DNA of 64,000 bases, taken from Gammaproteobacteria bacterium (GTDB lineage Bacteria > Pseudomonadota > Gammaproteobacteria > Pseudomonadales > Halieaceae). Positions within the stretch are counted from its first letter, which is position 1. Every line of letters begins with the position of its first letter. A program made the position numbers and the translations under genes. Of this stretch, positions 63,421 through 64,000 are shown piece by piece. The stretch lies in contig JANSYN010000013.1 of assembly GCA_024742415.1 (NCBI GenBank), forward strand, positions 58,842-122,841, given 5' to 3'. A model generated the notes under the pieces. The model ran no database searches and had not been told where the DNA came from. It saw only the letters and a list, made by a program, of their open reading frames with translations.

Positions 63421-63561
63421 CGACAGCGCTCGGGCAGTTACTGAATGCGACGTACGGTTCGGCGCGGAGGTGACACAGCAGAAGCACAACGAGCAATCAG
63501 GCCCTGAATTGAAGTCTGACGGTTGCGCATCAACAATAACGCTAGTTGAATCCACTCAAGA

Positions 63562-63640
63562 GGCAGCTGCACCGGGCTATGCCACCGGAGCGAGTATCCC
63601 AGCCTTTCGAGCGCAGGGGGTATAGGCCGGTGTGGCTGCC
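63562..63640. repeat. Hairpin A, copy 3
   Basis: A 79-nt near-palindrome, with several substitutions in one outer arm relative to copy 1. Confidence 0.82.
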
Positions 63641-63730
63641 GTCCCCGGGTAACGCTCCAGATCAGCGATCGCAATCTCCGAGTACTGATTGAATGGAAAC
63701 TGGGCTGGGTCAGGGCGGTACGCGCCGCCA

Positions 63731-63789
63731 CACGGGGGCACCCCTTACGTTCGAAAGGCTAAGATACTCACTTCAGGGGTGCCCCCGTG
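63731..63789. repeat. Hairpin B, copy 3
   Basis: Perfect 15-bp stem, exactly 369 nt after copy 2, with loop differences. Confidence 0.88.
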
Positions 63790-63930
63790 CGACAGCGCTC
63801 GGGCGGTTAATGACTGCGCGGTACGGTTCGGCGCGGAGGTGGCGCAGTAGAAGCACAATGGGCAGTTGGGTCCTGGGTTGGAGCCTGACGGTTGCTCATC
63901 AACCGTAACGCTAGTTGAATTCACTCAAGA

Positions 63931-64000
63931 GGCAGCTGCATCGGCCTATGCCACCGGAGCGAGTATCTCAGCCTTTCGAGCGCAGGGGGTATGGGCCGGT
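63931..64000. repeat. Hairpin A, copy 4 (cut by window end)
   Basis: The first 70 nt of the hairpin A layout, 369 nt after copy 3. Confidence 0.8.

Larger units (their letters stand above)
63092..64000. other. Right-hand repeat region without genes
   Basis: About 900 nt with no supported gene. It holds the Fur-like site of bfd and then one full and one partial 369-bp repeat unit that runs off the end of the window. Confidence 0.6.
63278..64000. repeat. 369-bp repeat family, right locus
   Basis: Unit 1 runs 63278-63646 and unit 2 from 63647 past the window edge. Hairpin B starts at 63362 and 63731, and hairpin A at 63562 and 63931, each exactly 369 nt apart. The whole array is inverted relative to 56741-57220. 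Confidence 0.87.

Noticed and set aside
63124..63444. Plus-strand 106-aa frame upstream of the right repeat
   Set aside because: It crosses the Fur-like site and part of hairpin B, has no ribosome site and no recognisable domain.
63438..63731. Minus-strand frame over the right repeat
   Set aside because: Same reason: translation of the 369-bp repeat, no ribosome site, shared peptide with the left locus.
56741..64000. Integron attC array
   Set aside because: Units are longer than attC sites, no GTTRRRY/RYYYAAC core pairs at hairpin ends, no cassettes between units, and no integrase.

Overview
The window is chromosomal DNA from a GC-rich gammaproteobacterium. An aquatic or marine lineage near Halieaceae/Cellvibrionales is my best guess, from the mix of acyl-CoA dehydrogenases, TonB receptors, a DUF1800/DUF1501 pair and a Chp-type chemosensory locus. 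This placement is inference from gene content; no rRNA or tRNA gene is visible.

Layout. (1) 0.4-5.6 kb, plus strand: an SDR oxidoreductase, an overlapping TetR regulator, two acyl-CoA dehydrogenases and an MFS transporter. (2) 5.9-18.7 kb, plus strand: a type I secretion operon with an HlyB-like ABC exporter, an HlyD-like adaptor, an unknown three-helix membrane protein and a 2608-residue RTX protein with a lipase-like N-terminus. (3) 18.8-24.1 kb, minus strand: a beta-oxidation-like operon (MaoC hydratase, MFE-2-type SDR, thiolase, quinone-oxidoreductase-like MDR, iron ADH, thioesterase). (4) 24.8-38.0 kb: three TonB-dependent receptors around a minus-strand operon of three acyl-CoA dehydrogenases and an acyl-CoA ligase. 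A near-identical palindromic site lies upstream of blocks 3 and 4, so they probably share a regulator. (5) 38.3-39.8 kb: a chalcone-isomerase-like/TonB C-terminal fusion behind a perfect CRP-type site. (6) 40.9-55.2 kb, minus strand: a divergent Chp/Pil chemosensory locus with PilG-, PilI- and PilJ-like proteins, a ChpA split into two genes, a ChpC-like CheW protein, two unknown proteins, and upstream a regulator built from a dead GGDEF and a dead AAA+ domain. (7) 55.4-56.6 kb: a DsbA/FrnE-like protein and a 74-residue orphan. (8) 56.7-64 kb: a minus-strand operon (DUF1800, DUF1501, ECF sigma, candidate anti-sigma, Spy-like) and a Fur-controlled bfr/bfd pair, bracketed by inverted copies of a 369-bp repeat.

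Together, blocks 1, 3 and 4 look like uptake and degradation of a hydrophobic carboxylic or isoprenoid/steroid-like substrate. The receptors would handle outer-membrane transport, the ligase CoA activation, and the dehydrogenases, hydratase, SDR and thiolase chain shortening. The RTX lipase-like protein could release such substrates outside the cell, but this is inference.

The two most unusual items are the 369-bp repeat family, with two related hairpins facing opposite ways in each unit, and the split, methylation-enzyme-free Chp locus next to a catalytically dead sigma-54-activator-like protein. Degenerate 12-bp-period tandem arrays also recur at several separate places.
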